DNA from: Neobacillus paridis
Lineage (GTDB): Bacteria; Bacillota; Bacilli; Bacillales; Cytobacillaceae
DNA: 33,235 bases
NCBI RefSeq assembly: GCF_016765675.1
Contig: NZ_JAESWB010000319.1
Span: 16,927 to 50,161, forward strand
Reading direction: 5' to 3'
The translations under genes and the position numbers were made by a program. The stretch's first letter is position 1. Each line of letters begins with the position of its first letter. Shown in pieces: positions 1 through 8,109 of the stretch. The notes under the pieces were generated by a model. That model made no database searches. It saw nothing but the letters and a program-made list of their open reading frames with translations, and was not told the DNA's origin.

Positions 1-1642
1 TCACACCAAAATAAAATTTGACTTTCGGTTCAGTGCCGGAAGGTCTTAGACAAACCCATGAACCGTCCTCAAAAATGTATTTCAACACATTTGAATGTGG
101 CAAATTAATTTTCTCTTGGCGATTCAAGGTTGTTCTAACTCCTGATAAATAATCTTCCGTCGCCACCGTTTTCAGCGAACCTAATTGACTTAACGGTTCA
201 GAACGGAAAGAAGCTAAAATACGTTGGATTTTTTCTGCCCCTTCCTTGCCTTTCAGAGTCAAGGAGCGAAGGCCTTCCAAATAATATCCATACTTTTCAA
301 ATAGCTGCATTAAGCCGTCATAAAGGGACATCCCTTGATTTTTATAATAGGCACATACTTCTGCAGCTAAAAGAGCGGCTTGAAGGGCATCTTTATCACG
401 GACAAAATCGCCAATTAGATAACCGTATGATTCCTCATAACCAAATAAGAATTGGTGGTCACCGCTGGCATGATATTCTTTAATTTTTTCCCCAATAAAC
501 TTAAAGCCGGTCAGAACATCAACCGTTTCTAACTGGTATGCAGAAGCAATGGTTCTTCCCAGTTCAGAGGTGACAATCGTTTTTAAAACGACCCCATTCT
601 GCGGGAGTGTTCCTTTCTCCTTTTTCTGGGAAAGAAGATAATCGAGCAATAACGCCCCTGTCTGATTCCCGGTTAGAACTACGTATTCACCTTCATGATT
701 TGGTACCGCTATCCCCAAGCGGTCAGCATCAGGATCGGTTGCGATTAAAATATCAGCCTCTGTCTTTTGGCCGTCACGAATGGCTAATTCAAAAGCGGCA
801 TGTTCCTCGGGATTAGGGCTTTTTACAGTTGAAAAATTCGGATCCGGAAGTTCCTGTTCTTTGACAACTGTGACATTTTTAAACCCGAAAGCGGTCAGCG
901 CAGCACGCAAAGGCTTATTAGAAGTACCATGTAAGGGAGTAAACACAATGTTAATATTTGTTTCTTTTGCCAAACTTGGGTTTACTGAAATGGTTTTTAA
1001 TTTTTCTATATAGGCTTGATCAATCTCCTGGCCAATCGTCTTAATTAGGCCATGCGAACGGAGCTTTTCTTCATTTTCAACGTTAATTAATAATTCATTT
1101 TCAATTTCGTTGACTTTTTGTATTAATTCATCAGCAGCCCTGGGAGTTAGTTGACCGCCATCTGAACCGTATACCTTATATCCGTTATATTCAGGTGGAT
1201 TATGGCTGGCAGTAACGACAATTCCAGCAAATGCCTGCAAATACCTTAAAGCAAAAGACAATTCTGGGGTTGGCCTGAGTTCATCAAATAGATAAGTTTG
1301 AATTCCAGAAGTCGCCAATGTTTTGGCTGCTTCCAAGGCAAACTCCGGTGATTTATGGCGTGAATCATAGGCGATCACAACCCCCCGCTGTTTTGCCTCT
1401 GCCCCAAATTTTTCTATATAGGCAGCCAGGCCAGCAGATGCTTTACGAACTGTATAAATGTTCATTCGGTTTGTCCCTGCACCAATTTCACCGCGCATGC
1501 CCCCGGTACCAAATTCTAAATTCTTATAAAAGGCCTCCTCAAGATATTTTTCATCATCCTTAAACGCTTCGAGCTGGTGCCGTAATTCTGGCTCTAATCC
1601 CGCGAATTCCATCCAGCTTTTTGCAGCTGTTCTCCAGTCCAT
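1..1642 (-). CDS. pgcA: phosphoglucomutase/phosphomannomutase, 3' end cut by window edge
   Basis: Alpha-D-phosphohexomutase that interconverts glucose 1-phosphate and glucose 6-phosphate in the cytoplasm, feeding UDP-glucose, glycolipid and teichoic acid synthesis. I translated 547 codons from ATG at 1642; the frame is open to the window edge, so roughly the last 30-40 residues are missing compared with the usual 580 or so. The active-site serine lies in TASHNP (about residue 146), the magnesium loop reads TDPDADRLG, and the sugar-binding loop GYEESYGY and the phosphate-binding loop RPSGTEPK are present. The start is supported by GGAGGG eight or nine bases upstream. In B. subtilis the homologue (yhxB/pgcA) is also near yhcT and yhcU. 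Identification is firm; only the C-terminus is unseen. Confidence 0.95.
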   Translation of the reverse strand, partial: MDWRTAAKSWMEFAGLEPELRHQLEAFKDDEKYLEEAFYKNLEFGTGGMRGEIGAGTNRMNIYTVRKASAGLAAYIEKFGAEAKQRGVVIAYDSRHKSPEFALEAAKTLATSGIQTYLFDELRPTPELSFALRYLQAFAGIVVTASHNPPEYNGYKVYGSDGGQLTPRAADELIQKVNEIENELLINVENEEKLRSHGLIKTIGQEIDQAYIEKLKTISVNPSLAKETNINIVFTPLHGTSNKPLRAALTAFGFKNVTVVKEQELPDPNFSTVKSPNPEEHAAFELAIRDGQKTEADILIATDPDADRLGIAVPNHEGEYVVLTGNQTGALLLDYLLSQKKEKGTLPQNGVVLKTIVTSELGRTIASAYQLETVDVLTGFKFIGEKIKEYHASGDHQFLFGYEESYGYLIGDFVRDKDALQAALLAAEVCAYYKNQGMSLYDGLMQLFEKYGYYLEGLRSLTLKGKEGAEKIQRILASFRSEPLSQLGSLKTVATEDYLSGVRTTLNRQEKINLPHSNVLKYIFEDGSWVCLRPSGTEPKVKFYFGV

Positions 1643-1797
1643 GATTAAAATTCCCTCCAATGTTTATGTACTGTGTTATTCATTTTAACTTCTATTCTTA
1701 TTCTATTACCCCTGCTAGAATTTCGTAAAATTAACCGACAATTTTTGCAGAATAAGAATACTTTCAATCCTATATAATTTTATCAAAATCCATGAAT

Positions 1798-1825
1798 AAA
1801 AAAAGAAGCCAAAATCGGCTTTTTT
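1798..1825 (-). terminator. Rho-independent terminator of the yhcU-like gene
   Basis: AAGCC/GGCTT stem with a six-base loop, overlapping the stop codon of the yhcU-like gene and followed on the minus strand by a run of T. The opposite side is also T-rich, so it may act in both directions. Confidence 0.6.
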
Positions 1826-2222
1826 AAATAAGCAGTTCATTATCTGCCTTTGAATATATACTTAAAGTCATTTTGTTGATGTTTTTAACAGTTTCAAACT
1901 GTTCAAACTCAAAAGGAAAATACAAGCCGAAATCATTGAGAGTGGCCGCATTTTTGTTGAATAAGGCGGAATAACGCTTATCCAAATAAGGCAGCTCAAG
2001 AATCGAAATAACAGTTTGAATACTTGTCATCACTTCAAAAGCATCCTTTAATGTACCAATTTCTTCAAACTTTTTCTGGGAAGTATATAATACTTTAAGT
2101 TTTTCGAACCGTTTGATCTCATGGTCGCTAAAATATTGCGGAAAAACATTTGAATAAAGATACCTCACTAGTTCACATATCTCTTGCTCCTGACTTGGTG
2201 TCGAAGCCCATACAATTTTCAT
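1824..2222 (-). CDS. yhcU: YhcU-like DUF5365 family protein
   Basis: Small soluble protein of 132 residues with no signal peptide or membrane segment. It begins MKIVWASTPSQE and contains a mostly helical body with a conserved-looking NDFGLYFPFE segment near residues 96-105. I assign it to the YhcU family from this pattern and from position: it is transcribed divergently from the yhcT homologue, and yhcT and yhcU are neighbours in B. subtilis. The function of the family is not known to me. The gene is monocistronic, ending in a terminator that overlaps its stop codon. The family name rests on memory, not a search. Confidence 0.7.
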   Translation of the reverse strand: MKIVWASTPSQEQEICELVRYLYSNVFPQYFSDHEIKRFEKLKVLYTSQKKFEEIGTLKDAFEVMTSIQTVISILELPYLDKRYSALFNKNAATLNDFGLYFPFEFEQFETVKNINKMTLSIYSKADNELLI

Positions 2223-2333
2223 TTAAAACCCCACCCTTGCCCTCGCTTTTTCTGTCATTATATATATAATTAAGAATAACATAACAAAACCCTCTGCTAG
2301 GGTGGTAATTAGTGGGATTCTAAAGGAGAATTT

Positions 2334-3254
2334 ATGCAACAGACAATGCGTTATGGTGATTGGTACCAATTGATCGTTTTAAATAATTGGGAAGGCAAAA
2401 CAATTGAACAGATTTTTCGCGATGACTGGAAGGTTTCTAAAAAGATGATTCATTCTTTTCGTACAGACAAAAAAGTACAAGTGAATGGAAAGGAATATAA
2501 TTGGAATGTACCGCTTTCAGCTCGCTCTAAGCTGCAGCTCCGGTTATTTGAAGAAGAAGAGATCCAAATTGCTCCCCATTTCCAAGAAATTAAGGTGCTT
2601 TATGAAGATGACCACTTGGTTGTATTGAATAAACCACCTTTCATGAAAACACATCCGAATGACCCTACCGATACCGATACACTTGTAAATGCTGCTCAAT
2701 TTCATATGCTGGCAAATGGTGAAGTTCGAAATATCCGGCAAATACATCGTCTCGACCGCGATACCTCGGGTGCCATTTTATTTGCCAAGCATGCTTTAGC
2801 TGGTGCAATTTTAGATAGAATGCTGGTTGAACGGAAAATTAAAAGAACTTATTTGGCTCTCGCGCAAGGGATCTTTCAAAAGAAAAAAGGAACCATTGAT
2901 GCCCCAATCGGCCGGGATCGCCACCATCCAAGCAAAAGAAGGATTTCGCATTCAGGACAAGCGGCAGTTACCCATTACCATGTGATAAAAGAGGATAAAC
3001 ATAACCATTTATCATACGTAAAGTGCTCGCTCGAAACGGGGAGAACACATCAAATCAGGGTTCACCTTAAATCAATTGGACATCCATTAGCCGGGGATAT
3101 TCTTTATGATGGAAACCCCATTTTCAATCGCCAAGCTCTCCATGCGGTGAAGCTTGAATTTATTCATCCATTTACTCAGGAGGAAATGAAATGTTTGGCG
3201 CCATTTCTGGACAACCCGGTGATTTTTAAGAATATTGACCTCGATACACTATAA
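2334..3254 (+). CDS. yhcT: RluA-family RNA pseudouridine synthase (YhcT type)
   Basis: Predicted to isomerise uridine to pseudouridine in ribosomal or transfer RNA. The 306-residue protein carries a short S4-like N-terminal region (about residues 20-75) followed by the RluA catalytic domain. The catalytic motif HRLDRDTSG is present with Asp141 as nucleophile, and the GRTHQIRVHL motif lies near residues 235-245. AAGGAG sits five bases before the ATG at 2334. The gene is divergent from the yhcU-like gene and is followed at once by a GC-rich terminator, so it is probably transcribed alone. The RNA position modified cannot be told from sequence. Confidence 0.92.
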   Translation: MQQTMRYGDWYQLIVLNNWEGKTIEQIFRDDWKVSKKMIHSFRTDKKVQVNGKEYNWNVPLSARSKLQLRLFEEEEIQIAPHFQEIKVLYEDDHLVVLNKPPFMKTHPNDPTDTDTLVNAAQFHMLANGEVRNIRQIHRLDRDTSGAILFAKHALAGAILDRMLVERKIKRTYLALAQGIFQKKKGTIDAPIGRDRHHPSKRRISHSGQAAVTHYHVIKEDKHNHLSYVKCSLETGRTHQIRVHLKSIGHPLAGDILYDGNPIFNRQALHAVKLEFIHPFTQEEMKCLAPFLDNPVIFKNIDLDTL

Positions 3255-3286
3255 AAGCCCCCCGGTTAGGGAGGCTTTGCTTTTTG
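3254..3286 (+). terminator. Rho-independent terminator of yhcT
   Basis: Stem AAAGCC-CCC with GGG-GGCTTT around a short GGTTA-type loop, followed by a T-rich stretch, starting at the yhcT stop codon. Confidence 0.8.
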
Positions 3287-3292
3287 ATTTGA

Positions 3293-3547
3293 CTAATCTG
3301 CTTTTCTGAAGGCTCTCATAATAAAGCTTAACAAGAGTACCAAAACGGCTGAGCCGATAATTGCCGGAATGATCGCGAAATCCGCAACATTCGGCCCCCA
3401 ATTTCCTAAAATTGCTGTTCCAAGCCATGCGCCAACAAAACCTGCAATAATATTACCGATAATGCCTCCAGGTATATTTCTTCCAACGATTAGCCCAGCA
3501 AGCCAGCCAATTACTCCACCTACAATTAACGACCAAATAAAACTCAT
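3293..3547 (-). CDS. GlsB/YeaQ/YmgE family small membrane protein
   Basis: An 84-residue integral membrane protein of the transglycosylase-associated (YeaQ/YmgE) family, often linked to general stress. Three hydrophobic segments are visible (about residues 2-22, 27-47 and 55-77), with the glycine-rich motifs GGVIGWLAG and GNIIAGFVGAWLG and a short basic tail (RAFRKAD). I chose the ATG at 3547 because AAGGAG lies eight bases upstream; an in-frame GTG nine bases further out abuts that ribosome binding site and is unlikely. The gene converges on yhcT. It appears monocistronic; I could not place a stress-sigma promoter with confidence. Confidence 0.88.
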   Translation of the reverse strand: MSFIWSLIVGGVIGWLAGLIVGRNIPGGIIGNIIAGFVGAWLGTAILGNWGPNVADFAIIPAIIGSAVLVLLLSFIMRAFRKAD

Positions 3548-3860
3548 TAAGAACACTCCTTCTCTCGAATTTGGTATGACTTCCTAAATTTTCAACCCCA
3601 CAACTAAGGTGATGAGCTGCCTATACCTTATAAATTTCCCCCATTTTCATTTTTATACTTATGATTTTCCTTAAAATCTCAAATAATAAATTTAACACTT
3701 GAGAAGGTAATAATGGATTGTGACGTAAGATAAGATTTTGAAAATTCTAATGTTAAGTTTTTGTAAATTTCCTTGGATTTGTTTCATTTTTCGACATTTA
3801 TTAGATAAAATAGTTAAGTTGATATGGTGTTATTTATTCGAAAAATGGAGGTACCTTATT
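3548..3860. other. intergenic region between GlsB-like gene and ykaA
   Basis: This divergent spacer should hold the promoters of the GlsB-like gene and of ykaA-pit. I see no convincing -35/-10 pair and no clear Pho box. A single TTCGACA (3790-3796), the reverse of the Spo0A core TGTCGAA, is present but unpaired. An in-frame open extension upstream of ykaA (from about 3738) lacks a ribosome binding site. Confidence 0.4.
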
Positions 3861-4478
3861 ATGGCATTTAAAAAACAAGATAAATTTTCGAATTTACTTA
3901 GTAATATTTCGACAAATTTGAAAGAAAGCACCAATTTTTTTACGGACTACAAACTTAAAAACATCAGTGACTTAAAAATTTTTTCCGAAAAAATGAAAGA
4001 GTATGAATCAAGTGGGGACACCTTTGTTCATGAAATCATAAAGGAATTAAATGATGCCTTTATTACGCCAATCGAACGTGAAGACATTCTGCAGCTGGCA
4101 ATGTGTATGGATGATGTTTTAGATGGACTAGAAGCAACCGCCGCGTTATTTGAAATGTATTCGATTACCCAAGCAGACGAGTTTATGAAAAAATTTGTTG
4201 ACGCTATCCAAAGCAGTGTGGTTGAAATTGATAAAGCAATTGAACTTTTGTCCAATAAAAAACTGCAGCAGATAAGAGAACATGCGATTAAAATTAAGGA
4301 TTATGAATCGCAATGTGATAACATTTTGAGACAATCAATCAAAAATATATTTAATGTTGAAAAGGACCCGATTCGGATTATCCAATATAAAGAAATTTAT
4401 GAAAACCTCGAAGATGTTGCCGATAGCTGTCAAACTGTCGCTAATACTTTAGAAACCATTATTATGAAAAATGCATAA
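3861..4478 (+). CDS. ykaA: DUF47 family PhoU-like protein (YkaA)
   Basis: A 205-residue all-helical cytoplasmic protein of the DUF47/PhoU-like family, usually encoded just before a Pit phosphate transporter and thought to modulate it. The start at 3861 is set by GGAGG eight to ten bases upstream; a longer frame beginning near 3738 has no such site. Two PhoU-like three-helix repeats can be traced, the first with the EDILQLAMCMDDVLDGLE stretch and the second with an equivalent YKEIYENLEDVADSC stretch, both rich in the acidic residues that bind metal in PhoU folds. It is 11 bases from pit and surely co-transcribed with it. Confidence 0.9.
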   Translation: MAFKKQDKFSNLLSNISTNLKESTNFFTDYKLKNISDLKIFSEKMKEYESSGDTFVHEIIKELNDAFITPIEREDILQLAMCMDDVLDGLEATAALFEMYSITQADEFMKKFVDAIQSSVVEIDKAIELLSNKKLQQIREHAIKIKDYESQCDNILRQSIKNIFNVEKDPIRIIQYKEIYENLEDVADSCQTVANTLETIIMKNA

Positions 4479-4489
4479 GGAGCAAGACT

Positions 4490-5491
4490 ATGAGCGTTGT
4501 ACTTATCTTAACCATTTTAATCGTCATCGGTGCTCTCGCATTTGATTTCATTAATGGGTTCCATGACACCGCAAATGCGATTGCAACAGCCGTGTCAACG
4601 AAAGCATTAAAGCCGAGACAGGCGATTATGTTAGCAGCATCGATGAATTTCCTTGGCGCATTGACATTCACCGGGGTGGCCAAGACCATTTCAAAGGATA
4701 TTGTTGATCCATTCCATCTTGAACACGGCTCCGTTGTTATTCTGGCCGCGTTACTTTCAGCGATTGCCTGGAATTTAATTACATGGTATTTCGGTATTCC
4801 AAGCAGTTCTTCCCATGCCTTGATCGGGTCGATTGCTGGTGCCGCCATTGCTGCCGAAGGCTTAAATGTCCTGAACTACAGCGGTTTTATCAAAATTATC
4901 GAAGCACTTATTCTTTCGCCAATTTTGGCTTTTACCGTAGGTTATATCATTTACAGTATTTTCAAAGTCGTTTTTAAAAATTTCAATCTCACCAAAACGA
5001 ATCGAAATTTCCGTTTTATCCAAATCGCTACCGCAGCATTGCAGTCATATTCACATGGTACAAATGATGCGCAAAAGTCGATGGGGATTATCACAATGGC
5101 GTTAATTGCCAACCAATTTCTTCCTCATAACGCCGATGTACCTTTTTGGGTTCAGTTATCCTGCGCAACAGCAATGGGCTTAGGGACTTCTATCGGCGGC
5201 TGGAAAATCATTAAAACAGTTGGTGGAAAAATCATGAAAATCCGCCCCATCAATGGGGTTGCCGCAGATTTAACGGGGGCGGCGATTATTTTTGGTGCTA
5301 CGTACATTCATTTACCTGTTAGTACCACACATGTAATTTCATCGGGGATCCTTGGCGTAGGAGCCTCCCATCGTCTGAAAGGCGTGAAATGGGATACGGC
5401 CCAGCGCATGATTATCACATGGGTTATCACCCTTCCCATCACCGCTTTAATTTCGGCAATTATTTACTTTGTTCTACACTTTTTCTTTTAG
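4490..5491 (+). CDS. pit: low-affinity inorganic phosphate transporter Pit
   Basis: Inner-membrane phosphate:cation symporter of the PiT family. The 333-residue protein is strongly hydrophobic with about ten membrane segments. It shows the two inverted family signatures: GFHDTANAIATA near residues 21-32 and SHGTNDAQKSMGII near residues 187-200, plus GAxxxHLPVSTTH in the C-terminal half. AAGGAG precedes the ATG. It is the second gene of the ykaA-pit operon, and a bidirectional terminator follows. Length and motifs fit Bacillus Pit; phosphate, not sulfate (CysP), is the more likely substrate because of the DUF47 partner. Confidence 0.93.
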   Translation: MSVVLILTILIVIGALAFDFINGFHDTANAIATAVSTKALKPRQAIMLAASMNFLGALTFTGVAKTISKDIVDPFHLEHGSVVILAALLSAIAWNLITWYFGIPSSSSHALIGSIAGAAIAAEGLNVLNYSGFIKIIEALILSPILAFTVGYIIYSIFKVVFKNFNLTKTNRNFRFIQIATAALQSYSHGTNDAQKSMGIITMALIANQFLPHNADVPFWVQLSCATAMGLGTSIGGWKIIKTVGGKIMKIRPINGVAADLTGAAIIFGATYIHLPVSTTHVISSGILGVGASHRLKGVKWDTAQRMIITWVITLPITALISAIIYFVLHFFF

Positions 5492-5500
5492 TTAACAACA

Positions 5501-5535
5501 AAAACCAGGGACTTACAGTATCCCTGGTTTTTTGT
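5501..5535. terminator. bidirectional terminator between pit and deoC
   Basis: Perfect CCAGGGA/TCCCTGG stem around a nine-base loop, flanked by A-rich sequence on the left and six T on the right. It can terminate pit on the plus strand and deoC on the minus strand. Confidence 0.85.
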
Positions 5536-5542
5536 CATTTTT

Positions 5543-6217
5543 TTAATACTGGCTGTTGGAAACTTCACCATTACAAATAGCAACACCTGAACTAGCGCCA
5601 ATTCGGGTTGCCCCAGCCTCTATCATGGCAAGTGCATCTTCACGGCTGCGTACACCACCGGAAGCTTTTACGCCGATATTAGGTCCAACCGTTTGTCGCA
5701 TCAAACGAATATCCTCTACTGTTGCCCCGCCGGTTGAAAATCCGGTTGAGGTTTTTACATAATCAGCACCAGCTTTTACCGCAAGCTGACATGCCTTTAT
5801 TTTTTCTGCATCCGTTAGTAGACATGTTTCAATAATAACTTTGACTAACGCTTTCCCTTTTGCTGCTTCAACGACACTGCGAATATCTTTTTCAACTAAT
5901 TCATCCTGGTTACCCTTTAAAGCACCGATATTGATCACCATATCAATCTCATTTGCGCCATTTTCAATTGCGTTTGTTGTTTCAAACGCCTTTGTTTCCG
6001 ACGTTGTTGCTCCAAGCGGAAAGCCAATCACCGTACATACCTTCACATTTGGAGTATCAGCAAGCATTTCAGCAGCCGTCTTTACCCATGTAGGATTCAC
6101 ACACACAGATGCAAAGGAATATTCTTTTGCTTCATTTACTAATTTAACAATTTGCTCTTTTGTCGCATCTGCCTTTAATAATGTGTGGTCAATCATGCTG
6201 GCAATATTTTGTGTCAT
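5543..6217 (-). CDS. deoC: deoxyribose-phosphate aldolase
   Basis: Cleaves 2-deoxyribose 5-phosphate to glyceraldehyde 3-phosphate and acetaldehyde in deoxynucleoside catabolism. The 224-residue class I aldolase has the Schiff-base Lys155 in YVKTSTGF, the paired Asp92 in NEIDMVIN and Lys184 in GVKASGG, and the conserved C-terminal tyrosine. The start at 6217 is set by GGAGG eight to nine bases upstream; eight extra in-frame codons lie further out and overlap the ribosome binding site. No other deo gene (nupC, pdp, drm) is adjacent, so this copy is a single-gene unit here. Confidence 0.95.
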   Translation of the reverse strand: MTQNIASMIDHTLLKADATKEQIVKLVNEAKEYSFASVCVNPTWVKTAAEMLADTPNVKVCTVIGFPLGATTSETKAFETTNAIENGANEIDMVINIGALKGNQDELVEKDIRSVVEAAKGKALVKVIIETCLLTDAEKIKACQLAVKAGADYVKTSTGFSTGGATVEDIRLMRQTVGPNIGVKASGGVRSREDALAMIEAGATRIGASSGVAICNGEVSNSQY

Positions 6218-6370
6218 CTTTACGACCTCCAAAGTTATCATTCGATAATAATTTCACAAAGTAACTATAACAAACAATGACAAGGTTTCCAAACATTATT
6301 TTTGCCATGATCCTTAGAAAGGAAACATCTGGAGGTTTGAATTTTTATCTTTTTGCGTTATTTCTACCTA

Positions 6371-6396
6371 AAAAAAGAAGCTCCGAAGAACTTCTT
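6371..6396 (-). terminator. Rho-independent terminator with C(UUCG)G loop
   Basis: Eight-base-pair stem AGAAGTTC/GAGCTTCT (one G-U pair) closed by a TTCG tetraloop and followed by T on the minus strand, directly after the 106-aa gene. Confidence 0.8.
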
Positions 6397-6717
6397 TTAG
6401 GCCATGAATGAAAGGATCACCTTTTGCGGAATGTCCGTTTTCCCGTCGGCTGTATTCTTAATCCGCTCACAAGAAGGCATCTGATATGAGAATTCTTCAA
6501 CATTTGGAGGGATGATTCCTTGCTGCTGCAAACGGCGGAATACTGTTTCCATTGCATCATCAGTGGAAAGAGTAGCATCCGAATCCTTTAGTTTTAAGCA
6601 CTCAACACATGTTTCTATAATATTATCGTCAATCTGCTCTTGCGCAAAAATCAATTTCGCCCCGGTCATTGCTTCAACTTCTTGATTTTCCAATTCAATA
6701 ATTGTTGTGATGTTCAT
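6397..6717 (-). CDS. unrecognised 106-residue protein
   Basis: I do not recognise this protein. It is 106 residues long, acidic in its N-terminal two thirds, without a signal peptide or membrane segment. Three cysteines stand out: a CVEC pair near residues 37-40 and one near residue 83. It is a real gene by context: GGGGAGG lies seven to nine bases before the ATG, a good sigma-A promoter lies about 90 bases upstream, and a strong terminator with a TTCG tetraloop overlaps its 3' end. It is thus a single-gene unit between deoC and the DUF1646 permease. No function is proposed. Confidence 0.75.
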   Translation of the reverse strand: MNITTIIELENQEVEAMTGAKLIFAQEQIDDNIIETCVECLKLKDSDATLSTDDAMETVFRRLQQQGIIPPNVEEFSYQMPSCERIKNTADGKTDIPQKVILSFMA

Positions 6718-6801
6718 TTCCCTTACCTCCCCATTTAGATACCTTCATTATAAGAAATTTTCACCATATTCATAGAAGAAAACCGGATATTTCAATATTT
6801 A

Positions 6802-6830
6802 TTCATAAGTTATTGACAAATTTCTGTCAA
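6802..6830 (-). promoter_or_regulatory. sigma-A promoter of the 106-aa gene
   Basis: On the minus strand TTGACA (6825-6830), a 17-base spacer and TATGAA (6802-6807). The -35 element also forms an inverted repeat, TTGACA-N6-TGTCAA (6813-6830), which could be an operator. Confidence 0.55.
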
Positions 6831-6894
6831 ATTTTGCTTTCTTCATTTTTAGTGTTCTTTGAAGGAACTGAAAGGAGTGATCCTCACAGAATTA

Positions 6895-7905
6895 TTAAAA
6901 AACAAACAGTACCACAAAATAAACCAACATCGTGATCAGCCCTACCGGTACACCAAAACGAGCCCATTCTTTACTGGTAATATTAAGCTTCCCTGCTGCA
7001 ATAATATTGGGGATATTTCCAGGGATCAGCATCCCTCCACTAATTAACAACCCAAGTAAAATTGCCCTTATGGTTTCCCCGTCCATTGCCGGACTAATTT
7101 CTGCGGCTACTAATGTTGCATTGTCTAGAATGGCGGAAATCATGTTAATCCAATATAATAGCATCGGATGAAGTCCCAGGACGTATTCATTGATTAACGG
7201 TTCGAAACCATGTCCTAAGAAGGTTAATCCCATAACAAACAAATAAATTTTTGCCGAGCGAATAACAATTTCTTTATAACTTTCAGTCTTTTGCGCTGAC
7301 TCTAACCCTTGTGAACCTTCCCGCGGCTTAACAAGGAACATCGCTAAAATGCCAAAGATAACAACAGCCGGAATGACCTCTGCACCAACCAATTTTATTA
7401 AGTAAAAGAAATTCTCATTTAATTTACTGACCGTAATCGTTGACAACGGTTCACCAAGCGGTGTCAGTGTAGCCCCCAGACCAATTGAGAAGCATGCGAG
7501 TATAGTAAAGCGAATTTCAGATTGGCGGTCCAGCGGAAGGACATTCACGACGATTACCAGAATAATAGCCGCAATAATTGCAGTAATGATGCTTGAAGCC
7601 AGTCCTAAAATGATGATCGTCAAAGCGAGAAAAACCCGAGGCGTCAATACTCTGCTGATTGTCAAGATCGATTTTTCCAACGGGACTTGGGCCCATTTCG
7701 TAAATAATCCAGCCAACAACACAGCAAGCGTTATTTTAATGGGATCTTGCAGCGCTTTTGTCATTAAATGTTGATCCATTACACCGCTTACAAGCGCAGC
7801 CGCTACACCCATAATAAACAGAAAAAGTTCAAGGTTATGTTCGACCGGTTTTACTATAAAGGGTAAAAATAACACTAATGCTAAGATGACGATTAACCCT
7901 ATCAC
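6895..7905 (-). CDS. DUF1646 family putative cation permease
   Basis: A 336-residue polytopic membrane protein with about ten hydrophobic segments, matching the DUF1646 family (annotated as predicted cation transporter, distantly like the NhaD/ArsB ion-transporter fold). The motif GATLTPLGEPLSTITVSKL in the middle and NAxLVAAEISPAM plus GGMLIPGNIPNIIAAGKL near the C-terminus look like paired re-entrant loops of such carriers. Translation begins at GTG (7903-7905), with AAGGAG eight bases upstream. The gene is divergent from the histidine kinase gene; a CATGTG-N7-CACATG palindrome lies between them. The substrate is unknown. Confidence 0.82.
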   Translation of the reverse strand: MIGLIVILALVLFLPFIVKPVEHNLELFLFIMGVAAALVSGVMDQHLMTKALQDPIKITLAVLLAGLFTKWAQVPLEKSILTISRVLTPRVFLALTIIILGLASSIITAIIAAIILVIVVNVLPLDRQSEIRFTILACFSIGLGATLTPLGEPLSTITVSKLNENFFYLIKLVGAEVIPAVVIFGILAMFLVKPREGSQGLESAQKTESYKEIVIRSAKIYLFVMGLTFLGHGFEPLINEYVLGLHPMLLYWINMISAILDNATLVAAEISPAMDGETIRAILLGLLISGGMLIPGNIPNIIAAGKLNITSKEWARFGVPVGLITMLVYFVVLFVF

Positions 7906-7974
7906 TGTTATAGCTCCTTTTCGTGCGAATTATGTATATTTTTAAACTATTATAAACCCTTTAGATAGATTTTG

Positions 7975-7993
7975 CATGTGGCTTTTTCACATG
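7975..7993. promoter_or_regulatory. inverted repeat in divergent promoter region
   Basis: CATGTG-N7-CACATG lies between the divergent DUF1646 and histidine kinase genes. It resembles a CRP/Fnr-type site but the half-site spacing is one base short for TGTGA-N6-TCACA, so its regulator is unknown. Confidence 0.35.
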
Positions 7994-8047
7994 GGATCCT
8001 GCAAAAAATAGATGATCTTATTCTTATGACAAAATTGTTGGATTATG

Positions 8048-8076
8048 TTGTAAGTGGTAGAAAAACAAGGTAATAT
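8048..8076 (+). promoter_or_regulatory. sigma-A promoter of the histidine kinase gene
   Basis: TTGTAA (8048-8053), 17-base spacer, TAATAT (8071-8076), about 33 bases before the GTG start. Confidence 0.5.
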
Positions 8077-8109
8077 TTTACTATCATCTCTTATTGGAAG
8101 GTGTATTGA

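Noticed and set aside
3738..3860. N-terminal extension of YkaA
   Set aside because: The 41 extra codons lack a ribosome binding site and encode a hydrophobic stretch absent from DUF47 proteins; the ATG at 3861 has GGAGG.
3908..3916. Perfect 0A-box sequence inside ykaA
   Set aside because: Single site within coding sequence without a promoter nearby; likely chance in AT-rich DNA.
7975..7993. Fnr site between the DUF1646 and kinase genes
   Set aside because: The half sites are one base too close for TGTGA-N6-TCACA, and the inner bases do not match; kept only as a palindrome.
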